A DNA stretch of 64,000 nt from JBGNFV01 sp049645705 (GTDB taxonomy: Bacteria; Bacteroidota; Bacteroidia; Cytophagales; Cyclobacteriaceae), in NCBI GenBank assembly GCA_049645705.1, contig JBARUK010000077.1:6591-70590 (forward strand), read 5' to 3'. The translations under genes were made by a program, and so were the position numbers. The notes beneath the pieces are model-generated. The model ran no database searches. It worked only from the letters and a program-made list of their open reading frames with translations, and was not told where the DNA came from. Numbering within the stretch: position 1 is the first letter of the stretch; every line of letters begins with the position of its first letter. Shown piece after piece: positions 19,687 to 27,272 of this stretch.

Positions 19687-19815
19687 GGGGTCGGGGGGTT
19701 GCTATAAGTATTAGGGTACGCCAAAGATAAGGGCTTGCCAGAAAGTGTGGCATGCTGTTGCCTACATTTTCGGGAATGAGGTGTGTATTTGACGTGTTAG
19801 ATGTTATATGGCTTA
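19687..19815. other. spacer between hsdM remnant and the STAS-like operon
   Basis: About 130 bases with no convincing gene, hairpin or repeat. Confidence 0.3.
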
Positions 19816-20145
19816 TCAGCCGTTCATGGCTTCTTTCATGTAGCGCTGGCGGTCACGCGCCTTTTCTTCATCTACGGCCAGCTCTATGGCATCGTCTATC
19901 TTTCGCTTCTTTACGTCAGAGCTTACACCTGTATAGGCAATGCGCTGCTTCAACTCACATGCTATTTTTCCTATAGACGCATAAATGAACAATGCGGAAA
20001 AGCTCTCTAGACCAGTCAAGTCAAGTGCTATAGGCTCGGCAGGGTTACGGGCAGCAAAAGAAAGTACCCGATCAGCCACTTTGGTGCCTGATTTAGCGTC
20101 TAAGGCAACGCTATTACCGATGATATCTGTAATGGTAAAGATCAT
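19816..20145 (-). CDS. STAS-like (DUF4325-type) domain protein 2
   Basis: The 109-residue protein is a single STAS-like domain, similar to the protein at 20805-21140. Both share DIIG near the start, a LDLTGLESFS-type strand-helix junction and (A/S)IGK(I/L) at the end of the following helix. STAS-like domains of this type resemble anti-sigma-factor antagonists and usually occur beside GHKL ATPase genes. It is the last gene of a four-gene run (ATPase, STAS, PIN, STAS) on the minus strand, 18 bases after the PIN gene. A regulatory partner-binding role is inferred; no enzyme motif is present. Confidence 0.75.
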   Translation of the reverse strand: MIFTITDIIGNSVALDAKSGTKVADRVLSFAARNPAEPIALDLTGLESFSALFIYASIGKIACELKQRIAYTGVSSDVKKRKIDDAIELAVDEEKARDRQRYMKEAMNG

Positions 20146-20163
20146 AGCGGTTCGTCTTTCTTG

Positions 20164-20787
20164 CTATCGGTGTGGTAGTAAATATGAGTTTTCTGTAAAA
20201 ATGTGGCTGTCTTTGAAGTTAAAATCACCATCATGGGTTACGATAGCCACAGGTTTAGACTGGCTTTCAGCCATGATCTGTATATGCCTATGGTAATACA
20301 GGTCATTAAAATCATGTGCAGGCGACAGGCTCTGCAGCAATTTCATAGGCTCTGCTTTCTCAAAGCAGTCATCGGCTATATAGACAAAATCCTGCAGGTT
20401 TTTAATTTTACGCTTTAGCGTCCGGTGTGTCCTATTAAAGTGGTCGCAACGACGTTTACGATAATGACGTTTATACTTAAAATCATTAGATTTCTTACCA
20501 CTCTCTTTAATATAGGCATCATAGCCCAGCTTCATGTAGCGGTTGTATATCTCGGAGATAAGCAGGCTGGTTAGAATAATAAGGGGTTCATCCTTGTTAC
20601 CGGATTCTTCCAGTAATTCACCAAAAAAATTGTTGTAAACATCATCACTATCATGACTACGACGCACGTCACCAAACCCTGAATCGTCATATATAAGATA
20701 AGTAAGCCAGACATTGGCATCCAGGAAAAAAAGGGAATAGTCATCAAACCTGACTTTATTCAGGCGGCGAATAGCGGGTTGCGGCAT
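20164..20787 (-). CDS. PIN-domain nuclease-like protein
   Basis: The 207-residue protein has the four acidic positions of a PIN RNase: Asp23 in LDANVWL, Glu79 in LLISEIYNR, Asp162 in FNDLYYHR and Asp186/188 in VTHDGDF. A basic helical insert (about 100-130, rich in Lys, Arg and His) is unusual and could bind RNA. It is flanked on both sides by STAS-like genes with 17-18 base gaps, which is not the usual VapB antitoxin arrangement. The likely role is an RNase effector whose activity or expression is controlled by the STAS/ATPase proteins; this is inference. Confidence 0.78.
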   Translation of the reverse strand: MPQPAIRRLNKVRFDDYSLFFLDANVWLTYLIYDDSGFGDVRRSHDSDDVYNNFFGELLEESGNKDEPLIILTSLLISEIYNRYMKLGYDAYIKESGKKSNDFKYKRHYRKRRCDHFNRTHRTLKRKIKNLQDFVYIADDCFEKAEPMKLLQSLSPAHDFNDLYYHRHIQIMAESQSKPVAIVTHDGDFNFKDSHIFTENSYLLPHR

Positions 20788-20804
20788 ACGAAAAACAAGG
20801 AGTA

Positions 20805-21140
20805 TTAATCTTCAAAAAGGCTGGCTACCTGCTCACTGGCAATGCGGCGCTTTTCAGGTGACTTGGCGCGCTCTACCACCTCATATACCAGGGTATCCAC
20901 ATCTTCAGGATCCATGTTAAGGATATGGATAGGCTTATCATTACCACCATTACGGGTAACGAGCTTGCCTATGGCAGGGTGTAGAAATGCTGTAGTAAGG
21001 CTGCGAATACCATCAAAATCCAGCGTAACCTCTTCACCGGGTGCTGTATCAGCCGCTATGTGCTCATACACCATCATGCCTTTACTATGCAGCATAGCAT
21101 TACGGGTACCGATGATATCAAAAATACGATAGGTCTTCAT
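20805..21140 (-). CDS. STAS-like (DUF4325-type) domain protein 1
   Basis: The 111-residue protein is a single STAS-like domain: KTYRIFDIIG at the start, LDFDGIRSLTTAF in the middle and AIGKL afterwards, then a charged C-terminal helix. It is related to the 109-residue protein at 19816-20145 but clearly diverged. It sits directly downstream of the GHKL ATPase gene, the arrangement in which such proteins are usually found. I see no catalytic residues and infer a protein-protein switching role. Confidence 0.78.
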   Translation of the reverse strand: MKTYRIFDIIGTRNAMLHSKGMMVYEHIAADTAPGEEVTLDFDGIRSLTTAFLHPAIGKLVTRNGGNDKPIHILNMDPEDVDTLVYEVVERAKSPEKRRIASEQVASLFED

Positions 21141-21203
21141 GATTTTGCTAAATTGGTTCGCAAATGTAATAGAATATGACGAATAATTTGCTGTTTTCCT
21201 AAC

Positions 21204-22070
21204 TTAATAACGAAAAACAAGGTGGACTGTTGTGCCGGGAAACTGATGTTCAAGATGGTAGATGCTCTTTTCCTTCACAGGGCAATACTTCCAATAACAG
21301 TCACCAGATACAATATGTAGCTCCCCGTTAATGTTCATACATTCCTTTAAAATGCTAGATAAGCCCAGGCCTCCTTTTGCATCCTTTTTGGTAGAATTAC
21401 CCTTTAAAGTTCATTCAATAGCTTCCCTTGATGTGCTAATTTTGTTGGTAAAATTACTAATTTTATTAAGAAAGCCAATGCCTACATCGCATAAGGTGAA
21501 AGCAAATTTATTCATTCTCGGAAAGAATTGACCGCAGGTATAGACAGGTTCCTCAGTTTCAGCGTGCAGGGCCACATTAGAAAATATTTCCTGATAGTGG
21601 CGGGTAATGCTTTTTATTTGTGAAGCAGGAAGGTTACGCAAATTACCCCTGTGCCCTAGAAAATCATTTTGGATATAGCCTGTAAAGGCGTCGTCGTCTT
21701 CCTGTCCGAAGGTGCGTAGCTGTACCGTACTTTTACGTGCATCAGTAATCTTCGGATTTACTTCGCCCATTAAACTATGGACAAGCCCGTTTCTGACAAG
21801 TACATGACTGTTCTCAAGGCTAAGGTCCAGGGTTTTGCCCCTTTTGTTAAGCTGATGAGCCATTGCCAGTAATACGGCAGACATGTTTCCCTCAAAGAAA
21901 TGGGGAATATCTAGCTCAAAGTTATTCGCCGGATGCTCACAGCAGTAGCGAAACATACGCCCAAGCTCACTATGACCTACTATGGTCGTATTTACAGCAT
22001 TTCCAAATTGGTATACATCGTATAAATCCCGCTCATTAAAATCAAAGTCCTCATCGTACATACCGGCCAA
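21204..22070 (-). pseudogene. GHKL/HATPase-family ATP-binding protein with in-frame TGA
   Basis: The open part (219 residues) holds an N-terminal domain with an STAS-interacting look, an N box (EIFSNVALH; Glu161, Asn165) and the G1 box (CDVGIGF, 194-200). It stops at TGA (21411-21413) immediately after REAIE. Reading through, the same frame continues for 68 residues with KGNSTKK and the G2 box GGLGL (233-237), and ends at TAA 21204. Relatives have Trp after AIE, so TGG to TGA is the simplest explanation. As it stands the ATP-binding fold would lack its G2 box. It could be a recent pseudogene, a sequencing error, or a read-through stop. Confidence 0.8.
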
Positions 22071-22137
22071 ATATTTCCGCCAATATACTAATTTTCCGAG
22101 GTGAGTGAGAAGTGCATTTTATTATAGTGCGGTAGTT

Positions 22138-22175
22138 TAAAAAAAAAGGGAGACTGTCTCAAAAGTGTGCCAGCC
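22138..22175 (-). terminator. terminator-like hairpin for the 22293-22514 peptide gene
   Basis: On the minus strand an imperfect stem GAGGCTG ... CAGTCTC is followed by a run of T. It lies between the precursor peptide gene upstream and the ATPase gene downstream. Confidence 0.5.
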
Positions 22176-22225
22176 TCTTTTCTTACCAATTAATATTTGG
22201 CAAATAACTATTAACATTCTGCATG

Positions 22226-22271
22226 GCGAAGTACAACTTCGCAGAAGTGGTAACCACGAGGTGCAACCTCG
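22226..22271. repeat. two adjacent mini-palindromes
   Basis: GCGAAGT-aca-ACTTCGC (22226-22242) and CGAGGT-gca-ACCTCG (22257-22271) stand side by side downstream of the peptide gene. Similar GC-rich palindromes occur at 23744-23755 and 24945-24959. They resemble REP-type elements. Confidence 0.55.
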
Positions 22272-22292
22272 CGGTAGTTACAATAATGACCA

Positions 22293-22514
22293 TCAGCATA
22301 CCTGCACTGAATCATAGATGTAGACCTGGCAGAACTTATCGCCATAGCAGGCTGTACGGTCGTATGTATATGTCTGATTTGTTTCCGTATCAAAAGAGCA
22401 GGCATCCTGGTAAGTATCATCTTGCTCAAGTGTTCCCCCCCTTAGGCTATGCGTTTTAATAGTTGTAAAACTAGTAACGTTTAGTTTTTGCAGGCTTAAT
22501 CTTTCTTTCTTCAT
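22293..22514 (-). CDS. pinensin-like RiPP precursor peptide 1
   Basis: The 73-residue peptide starts MKKERLSLQKLNVTSF, the leader type of pinensin-family lanthipeptides from Bacteroidota, and has a double-Gly (RGGT) leader end at about residues 25-28. The core carries TACYGDKFCQVYIYD followed by a terminal Cys. Two peptides at 26717-26911 and 27078-27272 share leader, GG site and the (T/S)AC(Y/H)G...C core pattern, and all three share AAGCTATGAAG around the start codon. No LanB, LanC, or peptidase-transporter gene is in the window, so it is an orphan precursor or is modified by enzymes encoded elsewhere. Confidence 0.78.
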   Translation of the reverse strand: MKKERLSLQKLNVTSFTTIKTHSLRGGTLEQDDTYQDACSFDTETNQTYTYDRTACYGDKFCQVYIYDSVQVC

Positions 22515-22638
22515 AGCTTAAAAATTGTTGTAAATTATACTATATCAGTTCATTATAAAGAATAAGTGTGCTGAATCATAGTAAATACCTGTAGGATTCC
22601 CTTTAAGTATAACGCTTCTATATTTTTATATAATGAGA

Positions 22639-23658
22639 TTAACTTTTAGGTACATTACTTCCCAATAACTTCACCAAATCACTATACGGCACGTTGGTCT
22701 GGTCGCCGGGCTTACCGGCCAGGTAGCCGGATTGCGGGGGCTGCGAGATGGCTTTGGCTACTTCCAGCACCAGGGCGTTGTGGGTTGGTGCATCATTGTC
22801 TTTTACACTGTTTACAAATAGCTTAAAAGCATCCAGCGCACTGGCGCGGTGCTTGTTTTCGGTATAGAGGTGTCGCTGTACGTTGTAGTGCCTGGCAATA
22901 AAGCGCAGTACAAAAAAGCCGATGGTGATGGTAAGTGCCCGTGATAGTACGCTGATGCCGATGAGGTAAGAAGGGTTCTCTAGTGTGATGGCGAATTGGT
23001 CGAAAAGTGCTTTCAATGCCTCAGGATCAGGAAGCAGTATGGCGTTCAGCCAGTTGAACGCATATACGAATACTCCTAATACTACAATCCCTGCTAATAA
23101 CCACCATATAGATTTCTCTTTATTTGATACTGCTTCTTTATGAAATACTTTGGCATACTGCTCTGAAGCTACCTTCGTGCTTTCTTTTTTTAGGACTTCA
23201 AGCGTCTCATTTAACTTTTCAATATCTTTTTTATATCGGTATATATCAGATCTGGAGAATAGTTGCTCATAATGTTGCCCCCTTAGCCGTTCACGAATGG
23301 CTAGAAAATTTTTACTATAAGGAAGTACTTCGTATAATTCAGAATCATTACTCGATGATTTTCTAATTCCTTCAATAGCATATTTGTGAAGATCATCGAT
23401 TCTACTATATACTCTACCTTCATCTAAATGACCATTTTCTACATTGTAGCTAAGTTGCACAAGGTCATCATAGACTTTGAAAATAACCCGATCCTCATTC
23501 TTATGTAATGCAACTCCTTCCTTCAGGTACTTAGCTATTGATGCGGAGACATTATACAGTTCATTCCACTGGTACCCATATTTTTCACCATCGGCTGTTG
23601 AATTGAACGGGTCTTCATTTATCCTCTCAAACTTCTCTATTAATTCTTTATTTGTCAT
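22639..23658 (-). CDS. two-helix membrane protein of unknown function A
   Basis: The 339-residue protein has a charged helical N-terminal region (1-185, partly coiled coil), two membrane helices (about 188-210 and 232-258), and a conserved C-terminal cytoplasmic part with YNVQRHLYTENKHRASALD followed by FKLFV and a late GYL. It is a paralogue of the next gene (23827-24858); the C-terminal parts align closely and the N-terminal parts weakly. The gene lies between remnants of type I restriction genes. I do not recognise a function; the C-terminal HRA..LD..K.F pattern recurs in defence-linked membrane proteins as far as I recall. Confidence 0.7.
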   Translation of the reverse strand: MTNKELIEKFERINEDPFNSTADGEKYGYQWNELYNVSASIAKYLKEGVALHKNEDRVIFKVYDDLVQLSYNVENGHLDEGRVYSRIDDLHKYAIEGIRKSSSNDSELYEVLPYSKNFLAIRERLRGQHYEQLFSRSDIYRYKKDIEKLNETLEVLKKESTKVASEQYAKVFHKEAVSNKEKSIWWLLAGIVVLGVFVYAFNWLNAILLPDPEALKALFDQFAITLENPSYLIGISVLSRALTITIGFFVLRFIARHYNVQRHLYTENKHRASALDAFKLFVNSVKDNDAPTHNALVLEVAKAISQPPQSGYLAGKPGDQTNVPYSDLVKLLGSNVPKS

Positions 23659-23689
23659 TGCTGATATTCATTTTTGATTAGCGAAGTCG

Positions 23690-23835
23690 AGCGCGACCCG
23701 GTCAGGCGCGACCCGGCACCGACTTTACCATTATTAGGAACGATGCAAAGCTTTGCGCTAATTTTGTCCGTTTTGAATTATGCACTGTGGATAGACCTAT
23801 CCTAATTAACTATTAACAACTGACAATTAACCATT
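23690..23835. repeat. spacer with palindromes and AT-rich words
   Basis: The spacer contains two GCGCGACCCGG copies near 23691 and 23706, GCAAAGCTTTGC (23744-23755) after TAGGAACGA, and AATTAACTATTAACAACTGA. It has no gene. The TAGGAACGA lead-in is repeated before the palindrome at 24945. Confidence 0.5.
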
Positions 23836-24858
23836 AGATTTCGGCATTATCTTCATCAAATCAGTCAAAGACACTTTGGGGTCGTTGGCTTCGGCTTTGG
23901 CGCCGAGGTAGCCGGTGGGGCGGTTCTCAAAGATGGCCTTGGCCAGCTCCAGCACCAGGGTGTGGCGCGTGTCTTTGTCTTCGGGGCTTACAGACTCTAC
24001 AAAGAGCTTAAAGCTGTCCAGCGCCTTGGCTTTATGCGTGTTTTCGGTATACAGATGCCGCTGCAGGCTGTACTGCCTAAAGCAAAAGCGAATCAGGAAG
24101 ATACCCAGCGATACGTACAAAAGGCGGGAGAAGAGATTGGCAAAGAGGTAAATGCTCGGCTCCGTCACCTTCATATCCAAGGCCAATAGCTGCTTGTTTA
24201 GGTTTTCAAAGTTAGGAACGAAGAGATCGCTAAGCCATGGGAAGAGACCGGCGAATAATAAAACGGTAGCTACACCAGCCTTTAACCACTGCGTATAAAA
24301 CTTCCTGTGTTTTTCCGCCTCCTCCTGAAAAGTCTGCACATACCTGGCACTGAGCTGTGCCTTTGCGGCATCTTCCATAGTGGTTCTGAGCTTTTCAAGC
24401 TTACCTTTCTCACTCAGTATTGTTTCCAACTCAGTTTGCAGGTATTCTGCACGAAGTCTTGTAGCTAGGAATAGGATATTCTGGTCATATGGTACAAGCG
24501 GAAAATCGTTCCGCTTTTTACCGTCCTCTTCGACTACCTCTATATATTTTCCTTCAAATACTTCTCTGTGCAGTTTCCCTAATTCAGCGTATCCTTCCTG
24601 CTGTATCTCTCTACCTCTTTTTTTACGACCTAGATTAAAGGCAATATCTCTAAGCCTGAAATAATAATCCTTTATGAGAACGTATTCTTCATCCAGCCTT
24701 ACTAACCCTGCTTGTATGAACTTCTCGAAGTCTTTAGCCAGCTTATATAACCTTCCCCATTCAGTATTATAGGTAATATATGAACTATCATGAATTGGAT
24801 CTATATCCATCTTTCTAAGTTCAGATAATATGAATTCAATTTCTTCTTCTCTATTCAT
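23827..24858 (-). CDS. two-helix membrane protein of unknown function B (paralogue of A)
   Basis: The 343-residue protein has the same plan as the protein at 22639-23658: charged helical N-terminus (1-195), two membrane helices (about 197-216 and 237-262), and the C-terminal YSLQRHLYTENTHKAKALD ... FKLFVESV ... GYLGAKAE segment. The high similarity of the last 100 residues and lower similarity of the front suggest an old duplication with diverged N-terminal sensing or binding parts. Nothing catalytic is visible. Both genes read toward the ATPase/STAS cassette and away from the hsdS remnant. Confidence 0.7.
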   Translation of the reverse strand: MNREEEIEFILSELRKMDIDPIHDSSYITYNTEWGRLYKLAKDFEKFIQAGLVRLDEEYVLIKDYYFRLRDIAFNLGRKKRGREIQQEGYAELGKLHREVFEGKYIEVVEEDGKKRNDFPLVPYDQNILFLATRLRAEYLQTELETILSEKGKLEKLRTTMEDAAKAQLSARYVQTFQEEAEKHRKFYTQWLKAGVATVLLFAGLFPWLSDLFVPNFENLNKQLLALDMKVTEPSIYLFANLFSRLLYVSLGIFLIRFCFRQYSLQRHLYTENTHKAKALDSFKLFVESVSPEDKDTRHTLVLELAKAIFENRPTGYLGAKAEANDPKVSLTDLMKIMPKSNG

Positions 24859-24944
24859 CTTATTGTAGCGAATTTAAATTTAAAGGATTGAACCTTTGTG
24901 GGAAGATTTTAAAACCATAGCTCAGCTTCCCGAAATCATAGGAA

Positions 24945-24959
24945 CGAGGCTCAGCCTCG
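24945..24959. repeat. mini-palindrome CGAGGC-tca-GCCTCG
   Basis: The perfect 6-base arms are preceded by TAGGAACGA, as at 23735-23755. It lies between the membrane protein gene and the hsdS remnant, where AATTAACAATTGACAATT also occurs. Confidence 0.5.
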
Positions 24960-25017
24960 CACCAGTTTTAGGTATGGCTATCATAGTCAGGGATTGACAA
25001 TAATTAACAATTGACAA

Positions 25018-25623
25018 TTAGATCAGTTTCCCCTCAAAGGCTCGCTGCAGTATACTTCTCCGTAGGTTTTTGGCTTTGAGTTGGGCCGTGCGCGTGGCAG
25101 CCTCCAGTTGCTCTACTACGGACAGGCGCTCTTCCAGTTCGCTGACGATCTGGGTTTGTTCCTCAATGCTGGACAAAGGAAAAGGTAACCTTTTTATTAT
25201 TCCTAAATTCAAAATATTCATAGTGGCCCCATGAGCATCTTTACTGTAAAGACTTTTCACAAATGAACTTTCGAAATAAAATTTAAAGAACTGGGCAGAA
25301 TAAAAATCATGAAGTAAGCTAACCTTAATTAATCTTGGGTTAATAATTCCTTCTTTACAGTTATCAGGTAAAACAAGCACTTTTCCTATAGTGCCTACTA
25401 AGCTTATCAAGATGTCCCTTTTGGCTATACTGCAGGAATCTAGTTCCTTATATTTGGGCTCACTTATAAAATAATCTCCTATTGTAGGGTCATCAGCAAT
25501 TACCTGTTCTTGACCATCTATATCCTTTACGAGCTTCTCATTGAGAGGGTAAATCTTAAGGTATACCCATTCTATCAGCATTACCGTCCAGGACAGCACC
25601 TTGTTTTTTCGAAAGTAGCGCAT
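25018..25623 (-). pseudogene. hsdS: type I restriction specificity subunit remnant (hsdS, C-terminal half)
   Basis: The 201-residue frame matches only the second half of a type I specificity subunit: a target-recognition domain with a LISLVGTIGKV segment, RLPFPLSSIEEQTQIVSEL, then the coiled-coil spacer helix ending in LRRSILQRAFEGKLI. Full HsdS proteins have about 400-450 residues and two recognition domains. The first 25 residues do not resemble HsdS and may be a fusion of flanking sequence. With hsdM broken and hsdR absent, this is a relic, or a half-subunit that could still assemble as a dimer with another system. Confidence 0.75.
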
Positions 25624-26195
25624 TGACAGGATTCGTATTGTAGTATAATTTTTTCACGAAATACTATTTATGTATTATATATCCAAGTACATAGGATAGT
25701 AAATACGATTTATCCTTTGATTTCGGGCAGAAGAAAATAGGGTAAATGAATGATGGACGAAGGATAGGTAAATGTTGATATCCTGGTAGATCGATCTTTA
25801 CATTGCGAGCGTCGCCGCGCATTTGCGTGAGAAAAACAGTTGAGGGTTTGGAAGGTGGGGTTTAACAAGGGCAATGATGTAAGATTCCTTACCCGCCGGG
25901 AAGGGTTTGTATAGTTAGCCTCTTAAGGGGTTTGAGTGAAAAAGGGCCTTTCAGAAAACTTTACCTATTAGAAAAGTACAATATGGACAAATAAAGCCAT
26001 AATGCAGGCCTGCTATACGCTACCTATAGGCTAGGTATAGGATGGGTACAGGGTAGCCGAAGTAGTAACGAACCAAAGACGAAGCTATGCAGGGAAACGG
26101 GATGGGGCCGGAAGGGCTGATGAGAAAGCCCCCTTATTAGAAAAGTCAAATTTACGAAGCAGAAGGCAGATATGAAAATACGGAAGGAGATGGGG
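25624..26195. other. long non-coding stretch upstream of the tandem repeat
   Basis: No gene is supported. The word ATTAGAAAAGT occurs at 25967-25977 and again at 26136-26146, each after a purine-rich run. A stretch at about 26016-26065 (CTACCTATAGG ... GGGTAG) could fold into a hairpin. Composition is more GC-rich than the flanking AT-rich repeats. Confidence 0.35.
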
Positions 26196-26580
26196 TTTTA
26201 ATTGTTAATTGTCAATGATCTGTAGACGGTTTGGTAATGCTATACCCGGAAGGGGAATGGATAATGAATGTCCGTCCCTGATTACGTTGAACCTGTTCTT
26301 TGGCATGCAAACGTAGAATTTTAATTGTTAATTGTTAATTGTCAATGATCTGTAGACGATGGGGTAGTGCTGACGGAATTGATAATTGATAATGAATGTC
26401 CGTCCCTGATTACGTTGAACCTGTTCTTTGGCATGCAAATGTAGAATTTTAATTGTTAATGGTTAATTGTTAATTGTCAATGATCTGTAGACGATGGGGT
26501 AGCGCTGACGGAATTGATAATGGATAATGAATGTCCGTCCCTGATTAGATTGAACCTCTTCTTTGGCATGCAAACGTAGG
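26196..26580. repeat. three-copy tandem repeat, unit about 123-134 bases
   Basis: Copies begin at 26196, 26319 and 26447. Each holds TTTTAATTGTTAATTG, then GATCTGTAGACG, AATGAATGTCCGTCCCTGAT and GGCATGCAAA. Copy lengths differ through extra TTAATTG or TAATTGA words, so copies expand by slippage inside the unit as well as by duplication of the unit. No open frame spans them. Confidence 0.8.
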
Positions 26581-26664
26581 GACGCGATGGCCGGGACGCA
26601 AACCTGGTGTTTCTGATACTTTATTTTATTAGTAAGGAGGTGATGTAGTCATATCAGGCCAATT

Positions 26665-26695
26665 AAAAAACCCGCTTCACCTGAGGTAAAGCGGG
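26665..26695 (-). terminator. terminator of the 26717-26911 peptide gene
   Basis: On the minus strand the stem CCCGCTT / AAGCGGG is followed by six T. It begins 22 bases after the stop of the precursor peptide gene. Confidence 0.8.
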
Positions 26696-26716
26696 CGTCT
26701 ATAGTTGCTTTATTAG

Positions 26717-26911
26717 TTAGCAATTCCGTGTGCGCTGCCAGATACCACATTGGTACTCACCGTGGCAGGCGGAATAGTCAAGGGTCTGGCACCAGTTTAC
26801 AGACTCACAAAGACTACCATCGCTTTCTGCGCCACCGTGTACTCTTTGCTGAACTGATGTACTGAAGCTTTTTACCTGTAGTTCGTCAAGACTTAATTTA
26901 CTTTTCTTCAT
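26717..26911 (-). CDS. pinensin-like RiPP precursor peptide 2
   Basis: The 64-residue peptide has the leader MKKSKLSLDELQVKSFSTS, a double-Gly site (HGGAE, about 25-29) and a Cys-rich core ending in YSACHGEYQCGIW and a terminal Cys. Leader and core spacing match the other two minus-strand peptides. It has its own terminator and its neighbour of the same type is 166 bases upstream, so these are separate transcription units or a short bicistron. No modifying enzyme is near. Pinensins themselves are antifungal lanthipeptides; activity of this one is unknown. Confidence 0.78.
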   Translation of the reverse strand: MKKSKLSLDELQVKSFSTSVQQRVHGGAESDGSLCESVNWCQTLDYSACHGEYQCGIWQRTRNC

Positions 26912-27077
26912 AGCTTTTCAAAATAAATAGTTTGAAGGAGACAGCACATCCAATAAAATGACCCTATGCGGGAACACTACCTCACTGATAGTTATGCTGA
27001 TCCTTCCGGATTGTATTGTGATTTTAAAATAAATGACCTCTTGTTGTCTGGGAAGCCATTGAGATAATCTTTACTGA

Positions 27078-27272
27078 TCACCACCCACCGCCACACATGC
27101 TGGCTGTATCGTAGATCTGACACATTCTGTCACCGTAGCAGGCAGTATACTCTACAGTTTCTGTGTTGGGGAAGCAAAAGTCGGAATCTGCTCCTCCTTT
27201 AGACCTGACACTTTCGGAAGTGGCAAAGCTCTTTACGTTTAGCTGATCGAGGGTCAATTTGTCTTTCTTCAT
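27078..27272 (-). CDS. pinensin-like RiPP precursor peptide 3
   Basis: The 64-residue peptide has leader MKKDKLTLDQLNVKSFATS, a double-Gly site (KGGAD) and a core with YTACYGDRMCQIYDTASMC and GGGW at the C-terminus. The TACYGD..CQ(I/V)Y motif is almost identical to that of peptide 1 although the genes are 4.7 kb apart, pointing to recent duplication or strong selection on the core. The start is fixed by the leader and by the AAAGCTATGAAG context shared with the others. Confidence 0.8.
   Translation of the reverse strand: MKKDKLTLDQLNVKSFATSESVRSKGGADSDFCFPNTETVEYTACYGDRMCQIYDTASMCGGGW

Noticed and set aside
18572..21413. Stop-codon recoding to explain TAG, TAG and TGA in frame
   Set aside because: The frameshift in hsdM also breaks it, other genes use normal stops, and no pyrrolysine or selenocysteine machinery is seen; simple decay is enough.
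22138..22175. IS end (GAGACTGTCTCAAAAGT resembles transposon termini, also similar at 63881)
   Set aside because: Both places fold as terminators after genes and no transposase frame lies next to them.
26196..26580. CRISPR-like array
   Set aside because: Units are 123-134 bases with conserved interior; there are no short repeats with unique spacers and no cas genes.
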